Assembly (NCBI GenBank): GCA_025359905.1
Contig: JANYDF010000114.1
Location: 110,077-174,076 of the forward strand
DNA: 64,000 bases
Reading direction: 5' to 3'
Source of the DNA: Rhodospirillales bacterium
GTDB lineage: Bacteria > Pseudomonadota > Alphaproteobacteria > Acetobacterales > Acetobacteraceae
The notes under the pieces were generated by a model. It did no database searches and was not told the origin of the DNA. It saw nothing but the letters and a program-made list of their open reading frames with translations. The position numbers and the translations under genes are program-made. Numbering within the stretch: position 1 is the first letter of the stretch; each line of letters starts with the position of its first letter. Positions 1 through 8,547 of the stretch are shown here, piece by piece.

Positions 1-1
1 G

Positions 2-551
2 GGTGTCGGGCCGATGGGGCTGATGCATGTGCTGAAGGCGCATATTCTGGGCGCCGGCAAAATCATCGCCATCGACCGCTCGGACTTCCGGCTGCAAATG
101 GCCAAGGATTTCGGCGCCGACGACGTGATCTCACTGAACGGCACCACGCAGCGGGAGCGCGTGCAGGCAGTGCGCGACCTGACCGAAGGGCGCGGCGCCG
201 ATGTAATCGTCGAATGCACCGGCGAGGCCTCGGCGATTCCGGAAGGCATGGAGATGGTGCGGCGCGGCGGCACCTATGTGGTGGCCGGCGTGTACGCCGA
301 TGTGCGACATCCCGATCAACCCGCACCGGCATTTGCTGGCCAACCAGATCCGCCTGATGGGGATGACCAATCACCCGCCGACCGGCTATGTCAACAGCAT
401 GAAACTGCTGAACAAATTCAAAAAGACGTTCCCGCTGGAAAAATTCGTGACCCACGCATTTCCGGTCAACGAGGTCGAAAAGGCGATGGCGCAGGCGTTC
501 GACATCGATCGCTGCATGAAGGTGGTGCTAACGCCGAGCACGCAAGCGTAG
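2..551 (+). pseudogene. Zinc-dependent alcohol/polyol dehydrogenase, 3' part, frameshifted
   Basis: C-terminal part of a medium-chain (MDR) zinc-dependent dehydrogenase; the 5' end lies outside the window. The first frame reads a GVGPMG nucleotide-binding loop, an IAIDRSDFR segment and GRGADVIVECTG, typical of the Rossmann domain of threonine/sorbitol-type dehydrogenases, up to about base 302. Homology then continues in the next frame (DIPINPHRHLLANQIRLMG) to a stop at 549-551. The junction lies in the run GATGTGCGACATC near 300-307. Loss of two G residues from a GTGGGCGAC-like original would explain it and restore V-G-D-I. It is either a real inactivating mutation or a sequencing error. Substrate cannot be told from this fragment. 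Confidence 0.72.
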
Positions 552-610
552 CATACGCCTCCACCAATGAACGGTCAGCACCGCTTGAGCTCGCCCTGAC
601 GAAATAAATA

Positions 611-1099
611 CTACCCCTTCTCGCGCATCAGCCGCGACTTATCGCGCTGCCAATCGCGGTCGGCCACTGCGTGACGCTTGTCGGACTTATTGCGCCCTTC
701 GGCCAGCGCAAGCGTGACCTTCGCAATGCCCTTTTCGTTGAAGTGAATATCGAGCGGCACCAGCGTTTGCCGCAGCCGGGCAATCGCGCCGAGGAAATGG
801 TTGATCTGCTTGTGCTTCAACAACAGCTTGCGCGGCGAGCGCGGCTCGAAGCGGCTTAGCACGCCGCCTTGGTATTCCGGGATGTAGCAGTTGAACAGAA
901 ACAACTCGCCATCCCGCTCGCCCGCCCACGCCTCGGTCAGCGTGGCGCGGCCATGGCGCAGGCTTTTCACCTCGGGGCCGCGCAGCACCAGCCCGGCCTC
1001 GACGGTTTCCTTGATCGTGTAGTCGTAGCGGGCCTTGCGGTTTTGCGCCGCGATGCCGTGGGAGATCAGGCCCGCTTTTTTCTTGTCTTTGACCGCCAT
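611..1099 (-). CDS. smpB: SsrA-binding protein SmpB
   Basis: Binds tmRNA and delivers it to stalled ribosomes for trans-translation. The 162-residue product has the family features: an N-terminal GIAAQNRKARYDY segment, EAGLVLRGPEVKSLR, the central LFLFNCYIPEY, and a basic C-terminal tail with RNKSDKRH and DWQRDKSRLM that enters the ribosomal A site. I start at the ATG at 1099; this gives the usual MAVKDKK beginning and leaves one base after the dapA stop, so the two genes are almost certainly cotranscribed and translationally coupled. dapA-smpB adjacency is common in alphaproteobacteria. An upstream in-frame ATG at 1117 lies inside dapA and is unlikely to be the start. Confidence 0.95.
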   Translation of the reverse strand: MAVKDKKKAGLISHGIAAQNRKARYDYTIKETVEAGLVLRGPEVKSLRHGRATLTEAWAGERDGELFLFNCYIPEYQGGVLSRFEPRSPRKLLLKHKQINHFLGAIARLRQTLVPLDIHFNEKGIAKVTLALAEGRNKSDKRHAVADRDWQRDKSRLMREKG

Positions 1100-1100
1100 G

Positions 1101-1979
1101 TCAGTTGAGCAACCCAACCTCGGTCAGCGCCGCACGCACCCGCGCCTTGGAGCTTTCGGCAATCGGCGCCATCGGCAGGCGCGCGTGTTCGGTGCCGTGG
1201 CCCAGCAGGCTGGCGGCGTATTTCACCGGGCCGGGGCTGGTCTCGCAGAACATCGCGTCGTGCAGCGGCACCAGCCGGGTCTGAATGGCCATCGCGTCGG
1301 CGGTGCGGCCTTCCTGCCATGCCATGTGCATCTGGCTGAGCAGGCGCGGCGCGATGTTGCCCGACACGCTGATGCAGCCGTGGCCGCCGGAGGCCAGATA
1401 GGCAATCGCGGTATGGTCCTCGCCGGACAATTGGCAGAAATCGGGGCCGCAAGCGCGGGTGGTGTGCAACGGGCGGGTCAGGTTGGCGGTGGCATCCTTC
1501 ACGCCGACAATGTTCGGGTGCTTGGCCAGCCGGGCCATGGTCTCCACGCTCATGTCGACAATGCTGCGGCCAGGAATATTGTAGATAATCACCGGGATGT
1601 CGCAGGAATCGGCAATAGCCATGTAATGCAGGAACAGGCCTTCCTGGGTTGGCTTGTTATAGTAGGGCGTCACCACCAGCGCCGCGTCCGCCCCGGCCTG
1701 CTTGGCGTGCTGGGTGAGTGCGACGGCCTCGGAGGTCGAATTTGAACCTGCACCCGCGATCACCGGCACCCGCCCGGCGGCAACCGAGATGGCGATCTCG
1801 ACCACGCGGCGGTGTTCATGATGCGACAGTGTCGGTGACTCGCCGGTCGTGCCAACCGGGACGATCCCGTGGGTGCCCTCGGTAATCTGCCAGTCCACGA
1901 AACGGGCAAACGCTTCCTCGTCCACCGCGCCGTCCGCGCGCATGGGCGTGATGAGCGCGACGAGCGACCCCTTGAACAT
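1101..1979 (-). CDS. dapA: 4-hydroxy-tetrahydrodipicolinate synthase
   Basis: Condenses pyruvate with aspartate semialdehyde in the diaminopimelate/lysine pathway, in the cytoplasm. The product has 292 residues, the same as the E. coli enzyme. The active-site residues are in the expected places: the GTTGES loop (residues 43-48), Tyr133 in IIYNIPGR, and the Schiff-base Lys161 in VGVKDAT. The start is the ATG at 1979 giving MFKGSLVALITPM; the longer reading frame upstream adds a non-homologous arginine-rich stretch. It is the first gene of a dapA-smpB pair and is divergent from the lytic transglycosylase, with about 90 bases between them. Confidence 0.95.
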   Translation of the reverse strand: MFKGSLVALITPMRADGAVDEEAFARFVDWQITEGTHGIVPVGTTGESPTLSHHEHRRVVEIAISVAAGRVPVIAGAGSNSTSEAVALTQHAKQAGADAALVVTPYYNKPTQEGLFLHYMAIADSCDIPVIIYNIPGRSIVDMSVETMARLAKHPNIVGVKDATANLTRPLHTTRACGPDFCQLSGEDHTAIAYLASGGHGCISVSGNIAPRLLSQMHMAWQEGRTADAMAIQTRLVPLHDAMFCETSPGPVKYAASLLGHGTEHARLPMAPIAESSKARVRAALTEVGLLN

Positions 1980-2069
1980 GGCAGCGCAACCTTCCCCGAA
2001 CCTTAGCAGGAGGCGGAAGCTAAGCGCGCGGGGGATGGGCCGCAAGGGCGCGGCGGGTTAGAAGGCGGA

Positions 2070-4004
2070 ATGCGCGCCATGTTGTTGCCCATCCTGCCCG
2101 TTCTGTTCCTCACCAGTGCAACGTATTCGGCGCGAGCCGACGACCCAATGGCGTTCATACGCGCCGACCAGTGGGGCGAAGCGGCCGCACAGGTGGCGGG
2201 CGACCCCGATCCGGTACCGCAAAAGCTGGTGACGTATTACCGCCTGCTAGCGCCGAACGCCGCGCGGGCCAGCGAGATTGCCGCTTTCATCGCCAGCAGC
2301 CCGGATTGGCCGCAACAGCCCACGCTGGCCAAGCGCCGCGACGAAGCACTGGCCGCCGAGACGGACGACGCCGCCGTGCTGCCGCTATGCGGCGACAGCA
2401 CCGAACTGGCCACCGCCCTGACCCGTTGCGCCGAAGCGCACGCCAATCTCGGGCGCACCGCCGAGGCCGCGCTGTTCGCCCGCCGTGCCTGGGTGGTGCT
2501 GCCGCCGGACGCGGCGCAGGAAGCCAAATTCCTGCCGCACTGGCAAAACGCCATCGGCCGTTCCGGTCAGTGGCTGCGCTTTGACCGGCTGGCCTGGAGC
2601 GATACCAGCGCCGCCGCGCGGCAAGCGCCGCGTCTGGATGCCGGCGACCGAGCCGAAGCCGAAGTGCGGCTGGCGCTGCGGCGTGACGATCCGAATGCGC
2701 TGACCCCGCTCGCCGCCTTGCCGGCCGACGCACGTGCCGACCCGGCGCTGGCGCTGGAACAGGCGCGCTATCTGCGCCGCGCCAATCAGGATGCCGAAGC
2801 GGTCAAGCTTTGGGCCGTGCGCGGTGCCGCAGCCGAACGCGCCGTACCTGCGGAGCACCTCACGGCGTTCTGGGACGAGCGCAACATCCTGGCTCGCCGC
2901 CGCCTGCGCGATGGCGATCCCGCTGGGGCGTACGCCGTGGCGGCAGGCCATGCCCAGCAAGGTTCGGAACAAATCGCCGACGCGGCATTCCTCGCCGGGT
3001 TCATCGCGCTGCGCAAATTGAACGACCCGGCAGCGGCGGCAGAGCACTTCCGCACGCTGGCCGTCGCATCGAAGGCCACCATCACGCAGGGCCGGGCGCA
3101 TTATTGGCTGGCCCGCGCGGCGGCCAGCCCAGCGGCAGCGCGCGCCGAATACGCGCTGGCGGCCGCCTACCCCAGCACGTTCTATGGCCAACTCGCCGCC
3201 CTTGCCCTGGCCGAGGGTTCGGCCGGGATGGCCGCCCGCATTACCTCGGCGCAAGACCCGCAATGGAATTCGGCTCAGGCGCTGGACTTCGCCGGGCGCG
3301 AACTGGCGCGGGCCGCCGCCTACCTGGCCGGATGGGGCGAACCGCGCCGGGCGCAGAGTTTTCTGCTGCGGCTTGCCGATATCGTGCCCGACCCGGTTGA
3401 CCGCGCCATGGACGCAAGGCTGGCCAGCGGCTTCGGCCTGGAGGAAACCGCCATCACGCTGTCGCGCCGCGCCGGGCGCGACGGGGTGATCCTGTTGCAG
3501 GCCGGCTGGCCAGAGGCGGTGCAGGTGCCGCCCAATTCCCCCGCCGAACCGGCGCTGGCGCTTGGCATCATGCGCCAGGAAAGCAGCTTCGACACCACCA
3601 CGGTCAGCCCGGTCGGCGCGCGCGGGCTGATGCAATTGATGCCGGGCACTGCGGCGCAGGTCGCCAAGCAGATCGGCCTGCACGGCCCGGTGCCGAACCT
3701 GACCGCCGACCCTGAAGCCAATATGCGGCTCGGCACGGTGTATCTGCGCGGCCTGCTCGACCAGTTCGACGGCTGCGTGCCGCTGGCCGTGGCCGCCTAC
3801 AATGCCGGTCCAAGCCGGGTGAGCGAGTGGCTGAGCACCTATGGCGATCCGCGCACCGGGGCGGTGGATATGCTCGACTGGATCGAACAGATCCCGTTCA
3901 GCGAAACCCGAAACTACGTGCAGCGGGTGATCGAGAACACCGTGATCTACCGCGCCAAGCGCCACGAGGCCAAGGCGCATCCGCTGGAGCAGTGGCTCAA
4001 ATGA
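2070..4004 (+). CDS. slt: Soluble lytic murein transglycosylase (Slt70-like)
   Basis: Cleaves the MurNAc-GlcNAc bond of peptidoglycan to give 1,6-anhydro products in the periplasm. The 644-residue protein starts with a signal peptide (residues 1 to about 23, ending SARA). A long helical superhelical U/L-type region follows, rich in alanine and TPR-like, and a C-terminal SLT domain starts near residue 495. Glu504 in IMRQESSFD is the predicted catalytic acid; GARGLMQLMPGTA and AYNAGPSRV complete the family motifs. It heads a four-gene run in which every junction is an overlap or direct abutment: its TGA overlaps the pgpA ATG. Confidence 0.93.
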   Translation: MRAMLLPILPVLFLTSATYSARADDPMAFIRADQWGEAAAQVAGDPDPVPQKLVTYYRLLAPNAARASEIAAFIASSPDWPQQPTLAKRRDEALAAETDDAAVLPLCGDSTELATALTRCAEAHANLGRTAEAALFARRAWVVLPPDAAQEAKFLPHWQNAIGRSGQWLRFDRLAWSDTSAAARQAPRLDAGDRAEAEVRLALRRDDPNALTPLAALPADARADPALALEQARYLRRANQDAEAVKLWAVRGAAAERAVPAEHLTAFWDERNILARRRLRDGDPAGAYAVAAGHAQQGSEQIADAAFLAGFIALRKLNDPAAAAEHFRTLAVASKATITQGRAHYWLARAAASPAAARAEYALAAAYPSTFYGQLAALALAEGSAGMAARITSAQDPQWNSAQALDFAGRELARAAAYLAGWGEPRRAQSFLLRLADIVPDPVDRAMDARLASGFGLEETAITLSRRAGRDGVILLQAGWPEAVQVPPNSPAEPALALGIMRQESSFDTTTVSPVGARGLMQLMPGTAAQVAKQIGLHGPVPNLTADPEANMRLGTVYLRGLLDQFDGCVPLAVAAYNAGPSRVSEWLSTYGDPRTGAVDMLDWIEQIPFSETRNYVQRVIENTVIYRAKRHEAKAHPLEQWLK

Positions 4005-4453
4005 CCCTTGCGCGCCTGATCGCCAGCGGTTTCGGCAGCGGTTACGCGCCGAAAGCACCCGGCACCGCCGGTTCGCTGGTGGCGGCGGTTGTGGGTGCGG
4101 CGCTGTTGTGGCTGTCGCCGTGGGTGCTGCTGGCGGCGGCCCTCCTGGCCAGCGTGGGCGGCGTTTGGGCGATCCGCGCTGCAAAGGTTGGCAACGATCC
4201 GGGCTGGGTGGTGATCGACGAATTCGCCGGGCAATGGATTGCACTGCTCGGCCTGTCCAGCGCCTCGCCGCTCGGCGTGGCGCTGGCGTTTGCACTGTTC
4301 CGGCTGTTCGACATCACCAAGCCCGGCCCGGTTGGCTGGGCAGACCGGCAGCATGGCCCGGTGGCGGTCATGGCCGACGACGTGATCGCCGGGGCGCTGG
4401 CGGCGGTGCTGCTGCTCATTGCGCAGATCGTCCGCCCGGGATTGCTCGACTAG
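4001..4453 (+). CDS. pgpA: Phosphatidylglycerophosphatase A
   Basis: Dephosphorylates phosphatidylglycerophosphate to phosphatidylglycerol at the inner membrane. The start is the ATG at 4001, overlapping the slt stop as ATGA. The 150-residue product shows the family motifs GSGYAPKAPGTAGS (residues about 11-24) and GNDPGWVVIDEFAGQW. Three or four hydrophobic segments follow, including one at the C-terminus (ALAAVLLLIAQIVRP). Its stop is followed with no gap by the DUF2252 ATG. pgpA beside a pncC/cinA-type gene is a conserved alphaproteobacterial arrangement; here a DUF2252 gene lies between them. Confidence 0.93.
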   Translation: MTLARLIASGFGSGYAPKAPGTAGSLVAAVVGAALLWLSPWVLLAAALLASVGGVWAIRAAKVGNDPGWVVIDEFAGQWIALLGLSSASPLGVALAFALFRLFDITKPGPVGWADRQHGPVAVMADDVIAGALAAVLLLIAQIVRPGLLD

Positions 4454-5848
4454 ATGTCGCGTTGGAGGCAGCATCTCGACATGCACATGGTCAATCCACC
4501 GCCGCAGAGTTTGCTCAACACGGCGGATCGCCGGGCCGCCGGGCGCGCCATCCGCCAGCGTTTGCCGCGTGGCGCACATGCCATTTGGCAAGCCCTGGCC
4601 GGGCGTCCCGACCCGGTGGCGCTCCTGCAAGCCGCCGGCCAAGGCCGCATCGCCAGCCTGCTGCCTGGGCGATATGGGCGGATGGCCGCCGATATTTTCG
4701 GCTTCCTGCGCGGTGCCGCCCCGGTGATGGCCGCCGACCTCGGCGGGATGGCGCATAGCGGGCTGATCGTGCAGGCCTGCGGCGATTGCCACCTGATGAA
4801 CTTTGGCGCCTACGCCTCGCCGGAAGGTGCGGCGGTGTTCGACATCAACGACTTCGACGAAACCCAGCCCGCCCCGTTCGAATGGGACTTAAAGCGGCTG
4901 GTGAGCAGCGTGGCGGTGGCCAGCCTTGTGCGTGGCGGCACGGCCAAGTCGGCCCGCGCACTGGCCCGGCGCACCGCGCACGCCTACCGCCAGCACATGC
5001 ACGATCTGGCGCATATCGCCCCGCTGGACGCTTGGCGCTCGCGCATCGATCTGGCGGCGGCGGTCGAGGACATCGGCGCTGCCGATGTGCGCAAGCGGGA
5101 GCGGCAGCGGCTCACCGAGGCGGTCGAGGCCAGCCGCGACGCCTACCGCCATCTTGTCTGGCACGGCAAATTGCGGCTGCGCGAGGATAGGCCAGGCATG
5201 TTCCGCCTGCCGCCGCACGAACAAGTCGCGCACGCCGCCTTTGCCAACTACCGCGACAGCCTGCCGGAGGAGCGGCGCATTTTGCTGGAGCGCTACCGGT
5301 TGCACGACGTGGCATTCAAGGCGGTCGGCGTTGGCAGCCGTGGCACGTTCTGCGCCATCGGGCTGCTGGTCAGCGGCGACGGCGACCCGCTGCTGCTGCA
5401 GTTGAAGCAGGCGCAAGCCTCGGTGCTGGCGCCGTATTGCGCCGATAGCCGTTACGCCAATCACGGCGAACGCGTGGTGACCGGCCAGCGCGTGCTGCAA
5501 GCCGCCAGCGACATTTTCCTCGGCTGGGCGCAGGGCAACACGCCGGACATGCACTTTTACGTCCGCCTGCTGCGCGACCAGCGGCTTGCCGCCGTCGGCA
5601 GCGCCATCGCACGGGACGCGCTGCGCTTCTACGCCAAGCTGTGCGGCCGCACCCTGGCCCGCGCCCACGCCCGCAGCGGCGACGCCGCCGCAATCAGCGG
5701 CTATCTCGGCGAGAGCGTCGCAATGGACGATGCGCTGGCCGAATTCGCCATTGCCTATGCCGGACAAACCCGCGCCGACCACGCCGCCTTGGTGGACGCC
5801 ATCAATCAAGGCCACATCGCTGCTGAAGCCGTGCAGCCCGCGCCATGA
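4454..5848 (+). CDS. DUF2252 family protein, possible kinase-like fold
   Basis: A 464-residue DUF2252 protein of unknown function. The diagnostic stretches are GDCHLMNFGAY, FDINDFDET and PFEWDLKRLVSS, in that order between about residues 112 and 155, with LRDQRLAAV and a C-terminal AR(A/S)HARSGD-type segment. The GDxHxxNFG then DxNDFDE pattern recalls the catalytic HxxN and metal-binding acidic residues of aminoglycoside-phosphotransferase/kinase-like folds. That similarity is my inference, not an established activity for this protein. No signal peptide is visible, so it is probably cytoplasmic. It sits between pgpA and pncC with zero-base and 4-base (ATGA) junctions, so it is cotranslated with envelope and housekeeping genes. 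Confidence 0.85.
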   Translation: MSRWRQHLDMHMVNPPPQSLLNTADRRAAGRAIRQRLPRGAHAIWQALAGRPDPVALLQAAGQGRIASLLPGRYGRMAADIFGFLRGAAPVMAADLGGMAHSGLIVQACGDCHLMNFGAYASPEGAAVFDINDFDETQPAPFEWDLKRLVSSVAVASLVRGGTAKSARALARRTAHAYRQHMHDLAHIAPLDAWRSRIDLAAAVEDIGAADVRKRERQRLTEAVEASRDAYRHLVWHGKLRLREDRPGMFRLPPHEQVAHAAFANYRDSLPEERRILLERYRLHDVAFKAVGVGSRGTFCAIGLLVSGDGDPLLLQLKQAQASVLAPYCADSRYANHGERVVTGQRVLQAASDIFLGWAQGNTPDMHFYVRLLRDQRLAAVGSAIARDALRFYAKLCGRTLARAHARSGDAAAISGYLGESVAMDDALAEFAIAYAGQTRADHAALVDAINQGHIAAEAVQPAP

Positions 5849-6396
5849 TCGGCGAAGCCGAACTCACCCTCGCTGAGACCGTGCTGGCCCAGTGCCGCGC
5901 GGCCGGGTTGCGGGTGGTCACGGCGGAAAGCTGCACCGGTGGGCTGATCGCCGCCGCACTGACCGCCATCGCCAGCAGTTCGGACGTGGTGGATCGCGGC
6001 TTCGTCACCTATTCCAACGCCGCCAAGACCGCGATGCTCGGCGTGCCGGCCGACCTGATCGCCGAGGCCGGCGCGGTCAGCGAGCCGGTGGCGCGGCTGA
6101 TGGCCGAAGGCGCGCTAGCGGCCTCGGACGCCGATCTGGCCGTGGCGGTCACCGGTGTCGCCGGTCCGGGCGGCGGCACGGCGGCCAAGCCGGTTGGTCT
6201 GGTTTGGTTTGGCCTCGCCCGTCAAGGATTGGCCCGTCAAGGATTGGCCCGTAAAGGATTGGCCCACAAAGGATTGGCGCATAAGGGCTATGCCACACAG
6301 ACACTACACCTTGTGTTGCCCGGTGGCCGCGCCGAGGTTCGCAGGGCCACGGTCGCGCAGGCATTGACGATGCTGCTCGCCGCCGCAAGGTGCTGA
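5845..6396 (+). CDS. pncC: Nicotinamide-nucleotide amidase (CinA C-terminal family)
   Basis: PncC-type enzymes deamidate nicotinamide mononucleotide in the pyridine nucleotide cycle. The 183-residue protein is the stand-alone CinA C-terminal domain. VVTAESCTGG carries the predicted nucleophile Ser29, FVTYSNAAK carries Tyr56, and VTGVAGPGGGTAAKPVGLVW is the family glycine-rich motif. Between that strand and TQTLHLVLPGGR the protein has an unusual insert, residues 123-147, made of five near-identical pentapeptides (GLARQ/GLARK/GLAHK). The family normally has a short loop there. The motifs on both sides are intact, so activity is likely kept. The gene overlaps the DUF2252 stop by four bases and ends the operon. 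Confidence 0.88.
   Translation: MIGEAELTLAETVLAQCRAAGLRVVTAESCTGGLIAAALTAIASSSDVVDRGFVTYSNAAKTAMLGVPADLIAEAGAVSEPVARLMAEGALAASDADLAVAVTGVAGPGGGTAAKPVGLVWFGLARQGLARQGLARKGLAHKGLAHKGYATQTLHLVLPGGRAEVRRATVAQALTMLLAAARC
6211..6285 (+). repeat. Five tandem 15-bp units inside pncC
   Basis: Five in-frame copies of a 15-base unit of the form GG(A/C)TTGGCCCGTCAA occur back to back, starting at 6211, 6226, 6241, 6256 and 6271. Later copies diverge by one to four bases (CGT to CAC or CAT, CAA to AAA or AAG). Each unit encodes Gly-Leu-Ala-(Arg/His)-(Gln/Lys). The next 15 bases (GYATQ) look like a decayed sixth unit. The unit is a multiple of three, so expansion or contraction keeps the frame. Confidence 0.95.
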
Positions 6397-6417
6397 TCCA
6401 CCCCACACTCAACAAAA

Positions 6418-6468
6418 CGTCACAAATATGACGTGCCTTGTGGTCACTTTCCCGTTATCGTGGTGACC
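6418..6468 (+). promoter_or_regulatory. Two inverted repeats upstream of the two-component operon
   Basis: Two dyads lie in the 82-base space before the response regulator. One is CGTCA-N6-TGACG at 6418-6433; the other is GGTCAC at 6442-6447 paired with GTGACC at 6463-6468. The second ends 10 bases before the ATG at 6479. Autoregulation by the response regulator is possible but inferred from position only. Confidence 0.4.
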
Positions 6469-6478
6469 GGAGCATGCG

Positions 6479-7174
6479 ATGCGAATCTTGCTGGTCGAGG
6501 ACAATCCCAAATTGTCGGCGCTGTTGCAGCGGCAGCTGACCGAGCACGCCTATGCCGTCGACACCGCTGCCACCGTTGAAGCGGCCCGCGAGGCGTTGGC
6601 GGTCGCGACTTACGATCTGGTGATCCTCGATCTGTCGTTGCCGGACGGCGACGGCAACACCGTGCTGCGCGAACTGCGCGCCAAGGGACGCGACGTGCCG
6701 GTGCTGGTTGCCACCGCGCGCGGCAACGTGGTGGACCGCGTGAGCACGCTGGACCGGGGGGCGGACGATTATCTGGTCAAGCCGTTCTCGCCGGACGAAA
6801 TGCTGGCGCGCATTCGCGCCCTGCTGCGCCGGCCAGCGCAGACGCTGAACCCAGTGCTGACGGCGGGCAATGTCACACTGGACCCAGCGCAATCCATCGT
6901 CTGTATCGCCGATTTGCCAATCGACATGCCGCGCCGCGAAGTCGTGCTGTTGGAGGTGCTGATGCGGCGCTTCGGCCATGTGGTGACCCGGCAAGCCCTC
7001 GATTCGGCGTCGCACGGCTTTGGCGAGGAAGTGACGCCCAACGCCATCGAGGCCGCCGTGTCACGCCTGCGCCGGCGGCTGGATTCGCAAGGCGCCTCCG
7101 TCACGGTCGCCGCCATGCGCGGCCTTGGCTACATCTTGGCCGAGCGCCACGCGAGCGCGGCAGGCGGCAGGTGA
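6479..7174 (+). CDS. OmpR/PhoB-family response regulator
   Basis: DNA-binding response regulator of 231 residues. The receiver domain (residues 1 to about 115) has the acidic pair E7-D8, phosphoacceptor Asp51 in VILDLSLPDGDG, the conserved Thr79 and Lys101 in DDYLVKPF. The C-terminal winged helix (about 125-225) ends with ALDSASHGFG...NAIEAAVSRLRRRLD and GLGYIL, typical of the OmpR class (QseB/TctD-like). The stop codon overlaps the GTG start of the histidine kinase (GTGA), so the two proteins are a cognate pair. The signal they sense is unknown; no obvious target operon is adjacent apart from the pair itself. Confidence 0.92.
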   Translation: MRILLVEDNPKLSALLQRQLTEHAYAVDTAATVEAAREALAVATYDLVILDLSLPDGDGNTVLRELRAKGRDVPVLVATARGNVVDRVSTLDRGADDYLVKPFSPDEMLARIRALLRRPAQTLNPVLTAGNVTLDPAQSIVCIADLPIDMPRREVVLLEVLMRRFGHVVTRQALDSASHGFGEEVTPNAIEAAVSRLRRRLDSQGASVTVAAMRGLGYILAERHASAAGGR

Positions 7175-8547
7175 CCCTCGTTCAGCGGCTTGCCCTGCGC
7201 ATGGCCATTGCGGCATGCGCCAGCGCTGCCGGGTTGCTGCTGATTATCGGCCTGCAATATGGCCTGGAAACTGAAACACTGCGACGTCAGACACTGGTCC
7301 TGGAAGCTGCCGCAATCGCCAAGGCCATTGCCAACGGGCAGAATCCCGCGTTGCGGCCGCTCTACGCCCAGTATCCAAACGCCTACGCGTTCCGGGTTTT
7401 CGACCAGGCGCTTGGCCATATCTGGGGCACAATGCCCTCGGCCAACTCCACCCTGCTGCCGCCGTTGCCGCCCGCGGTGGAGGACCCGGACGATCCGGTG
7501 CTGCGGCGCGACGAACAGTTCGGCTCGCTGCCGCAAAGTGCGGCGCCGCGCGACGACGCCTGGATGCTGACCGTGCGGATGACAGCGCGCGGACGCGGCT
7601 TCTGGGTGCAGACCGCGATGATCGGCGACCCGGCGTGGCAATGGCGGTTCACGATTGGAAAAGAATTGCTCGGCGACGGGTTGCTGCCGGTTGGCGTGCT
7701 GGTGCCCAGCCTGACCCTGGCGATCCTGCTGACCACCTACCGCGCGCTGCGGCCGCTGACCCGCATTGCCGAACAAGCCCGCGCACTGGGTGAAGCAGCC
7801 GCCAGCGGCCGCGCGCTGACGCCGCTGTCGGCGGAGCGGCTGCCGCGCGAATTCGCCGACGTGGTCAGCGCGTTGAACGCCATGATCGACCGGCTCGACC
7901 GCTCATTGGCGCGGCAACGCCAGTTTGCCTCGGACACCGCGCATGAGTTGCGCACGCCGCTGGCGGTGCTGCGGCTGAAAGTGGCCGAGCTGCCTGATCG
8001 GGCCCAAGCAGCGCAACTGGACGAAGAACTAGCCGGGCTCGCCCAATTGATCGGCGAAATGCTGCGTTTCGCCCATGCCGAGGACGTCATGGCGACCGAG
8101 CGGCAGCCGATGGATATTGCCGCCGTGGTGCGCGACGCGTGCGGCAGCTTGGCGGCGCGGGCAGTGGCGCGCGGCATCGAACTCGAACTGATTGCGCCGG
8201 ACGAGGGGCTGACACTGCCTAGCCACGCCGAGTTGCTAACCGCCCTGGTGCGCAATCTGGTGGACAACGCCCTGAGCATCGCGCCGCCGGGCAGTACGGT
8301 AACGATCCGCGTTGAGCCGCCTGGCCGGGTCATTGTGGAGGACGAAGGCCCCGGCGTGCCGGATGCCCAGAAAACGGCGCTGTTTGCCCGGTTGTGGCGC
8401 GCCGAACGGCAGCGGCGCGACGGTGCCGGCATCGGCTTGGCGCTGGTACGGCGCATCGCCCAGTTGCACGGCGGCGACGTGTGGGTGGAAGACCGGCCCG
8501 GCGGCGGCGCGCGCTTTGTGGCCCAGCTTACCGGTGCTGCGGCTTAG
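7171..8547 (+). CDS. Sensor histidine kinase
   Basis: Membrane sensor kinase of 458 residues, starting with GTG at 7171 in overlap with the response regulator. Two transmembrane segments (about residues 10-27 and 168-188) bracket a roughly 140-residue periplasmic sensor region. A HAMP-like linker (TYRALRPLTRIAEQARAL) follows, then the HisKA helix with His258 in DTAHELRTPLAVL. The ATPase domain carries the N box LVRNLVDNALS, the G1 box VEDEGPGVPD and the G2 box GAGIGLALVRRI. It resembles the QseC/TctE subfamily. Its last 20 bases overlap, tail to tail, the 3' end of the PEP-CTERM gene on the opposite strand. Confidence 0.92.
   Translation: MTLVQRLALRMAIAACASAAGLLLIIGLQYGLETETLRRQTLVLEAAAIAKAIANGQNPALRPLYAQYPNAYAFRVFDQALGHIWGTMPSANSTLLPPLPPAVEDPDDPVLRRDEQFGSLPQSAAPRDDAWMLTVRMTARGRGFWVQTAMIGDPAWQWRFTIGKELLGDGLLPVGVLVPSLTLAILLTTYRALRPLTRIAEQARALGEAAASGRALTPLSAERLPREFADVVSALNAMIDRLDRSLARQRQFASDTAHELRTPLAVLRLKVAELPDRAQAAQLDEELAGLAQLIGEMLRFAHAEDVMATERQPMDIAAVVRDACGSLAARAVARGIELELIAPDEGLTLPSHAELLTALVRNLVDNALSIAPPGSTVTIRVEPPGRVIVEDEGPGVPDAQKTALFARLWRAERQRRDGAGIGLALVRRIAQLHGGDVWVEDRPGGGARFVAQLTGAAA

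Noticed and set aside
2385-4295. A 636-codon minus-strand open frame
   Set aside because: It lies opposite the slt and pgpA genes, has no recognisable motif and is Arg/Gly-rich, as expected of a shadow.
6211-6285. Tandem repeats as a possible CRISPR array
   Set aside because: Units are contiguous, 15 bp, in frame and without spacers; the same holds for 25168-25242.
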